From NCBI GenBank assembly GCA_024648695.1, contig JACAVV010000009.1, positions 104,843 through 168,842 of the forward strand: 64,000 nucleotides of DNA, written 5' to 3'. This DNA is from Nitrospina sp. (GTDB taxonomy: Bacteria; Nitrospinota; Nitrospinia; Nitrospinales; JACRGP01). A program made the position numbers and the translations under genes. This document shows positions 63,951-64,000 of this stretch, in pieces. Each line of letters opens with the position of its first letter. The first letter of the stretch is position 1. The notes below the pieces were generated by a model that made no database searches, was not told the origin of the DNA, and was given only the letters and a program-made list of their open reading frames with translations.

Positions 63951-64000
63951 CAGAAACTATCCACAATTCCTACCCCAAACATGGGATTCATCGGAGTAGA

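Overview
The window looks like a chromosomal segment of a Gram-negative, autotrophic or autotroph-derived bacterium of moderate GC content. It combines a four-subunit 2-oxoacid:ferredoxin oxidoreductase operon, a monomeric NADP-type isocitrate dehydrogenase, a nucleotide-sugar cluster for acetamido-uronic acids and very large secreted repeat proteins. This would fit the Nitrospinota (marine nitrite oxidisers using the reductive TCA cycle), but that is inference: there is no rRNA or other decisive marker gene. I see no tRNA, rRNA, CRISPR array, insertion sequence or phage gene.

Layout. (1) 1-11030, + strand: envelope polysaccharide cluster. It holds the end of a WecA/MraY-type sugar-phosphate transferase, a TMTC-like membrane/TPR protein, a dehydrogenase-acetyltransferase fusion (WlbA/WlbB-like), a UDP-GlcNAc dehydrogenase (WbpA-like), an aminotransferase with a PIN-like N-terminal extension (WbpE/WlbC-like), a UDP-GlcNAc 2-epimerase and a UDP-ManNAc dehydrogenase (WecC-like). 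A saccharopine-dehydrogenase-family gene follows. Together the sugar genes could make UDP-ManNAcA and UDP-diacetamido-uronic acids. (2) 11109-21790: monomeric IDH, a peroxiredoxin-like protein, a secreted HExxH metalloprotease, an aldehyde dehydrogenase coupled to a DUF1566 gene, and an NtrY-type sensor kinase preceded by a DUF4390 gene. (3) 22173-29568, - strand: MutS, HIT, YbeY, PhoH, FolE, QueD, FmdB-like zinc ribbon, a small secreted protein and Ndk. (4) 29660-32903, - strand: the ferredoxin oxidoreductase operon alpha-beta-gamma-delta, ending in a strong terminator. (5) 33249-45144: mixed housekeeping and signalling genes, including an MscS channel with a large N-terminal region, a pentapeptide-repeat protein, an M48 protease with zinc ribbons, a cNMP-PAS-GGDEF-EAL protein, a DUF547 protein, a HAD phosphatase and a parvulin-type PPIase. 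(6) 45147-63858, - strand: three consecutive giant secreted proteins of about 2497, 2090 and 1533 residues.

The last region is the most unusual. All three giant proteins end in the same 160-residue domain, which aligns without gaps and finishes in SG[VL]N. Two are paralogues in which a filamentous-haemagglutinin-like beta-helix is interrupted by a long block of about 70-residue FG-GAP-like repeats (12 in one, 18 in the other) and followed by three Calx-beta domains. In the 18-repeat protein every repeat except possibly divergent copies carries a close cysteine pair; the 12-repeat paralogue has none there. The third protein has seven calcium-type FG-GAP motifs and six Ig-like domains with two cysteines each. 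Each gene has its own upstream gap, and at least one has a near-consensus promoter. They look like a set of surface or extracellular proteins sharing a common C-terminal sorting or attachment module that I do not recognise.
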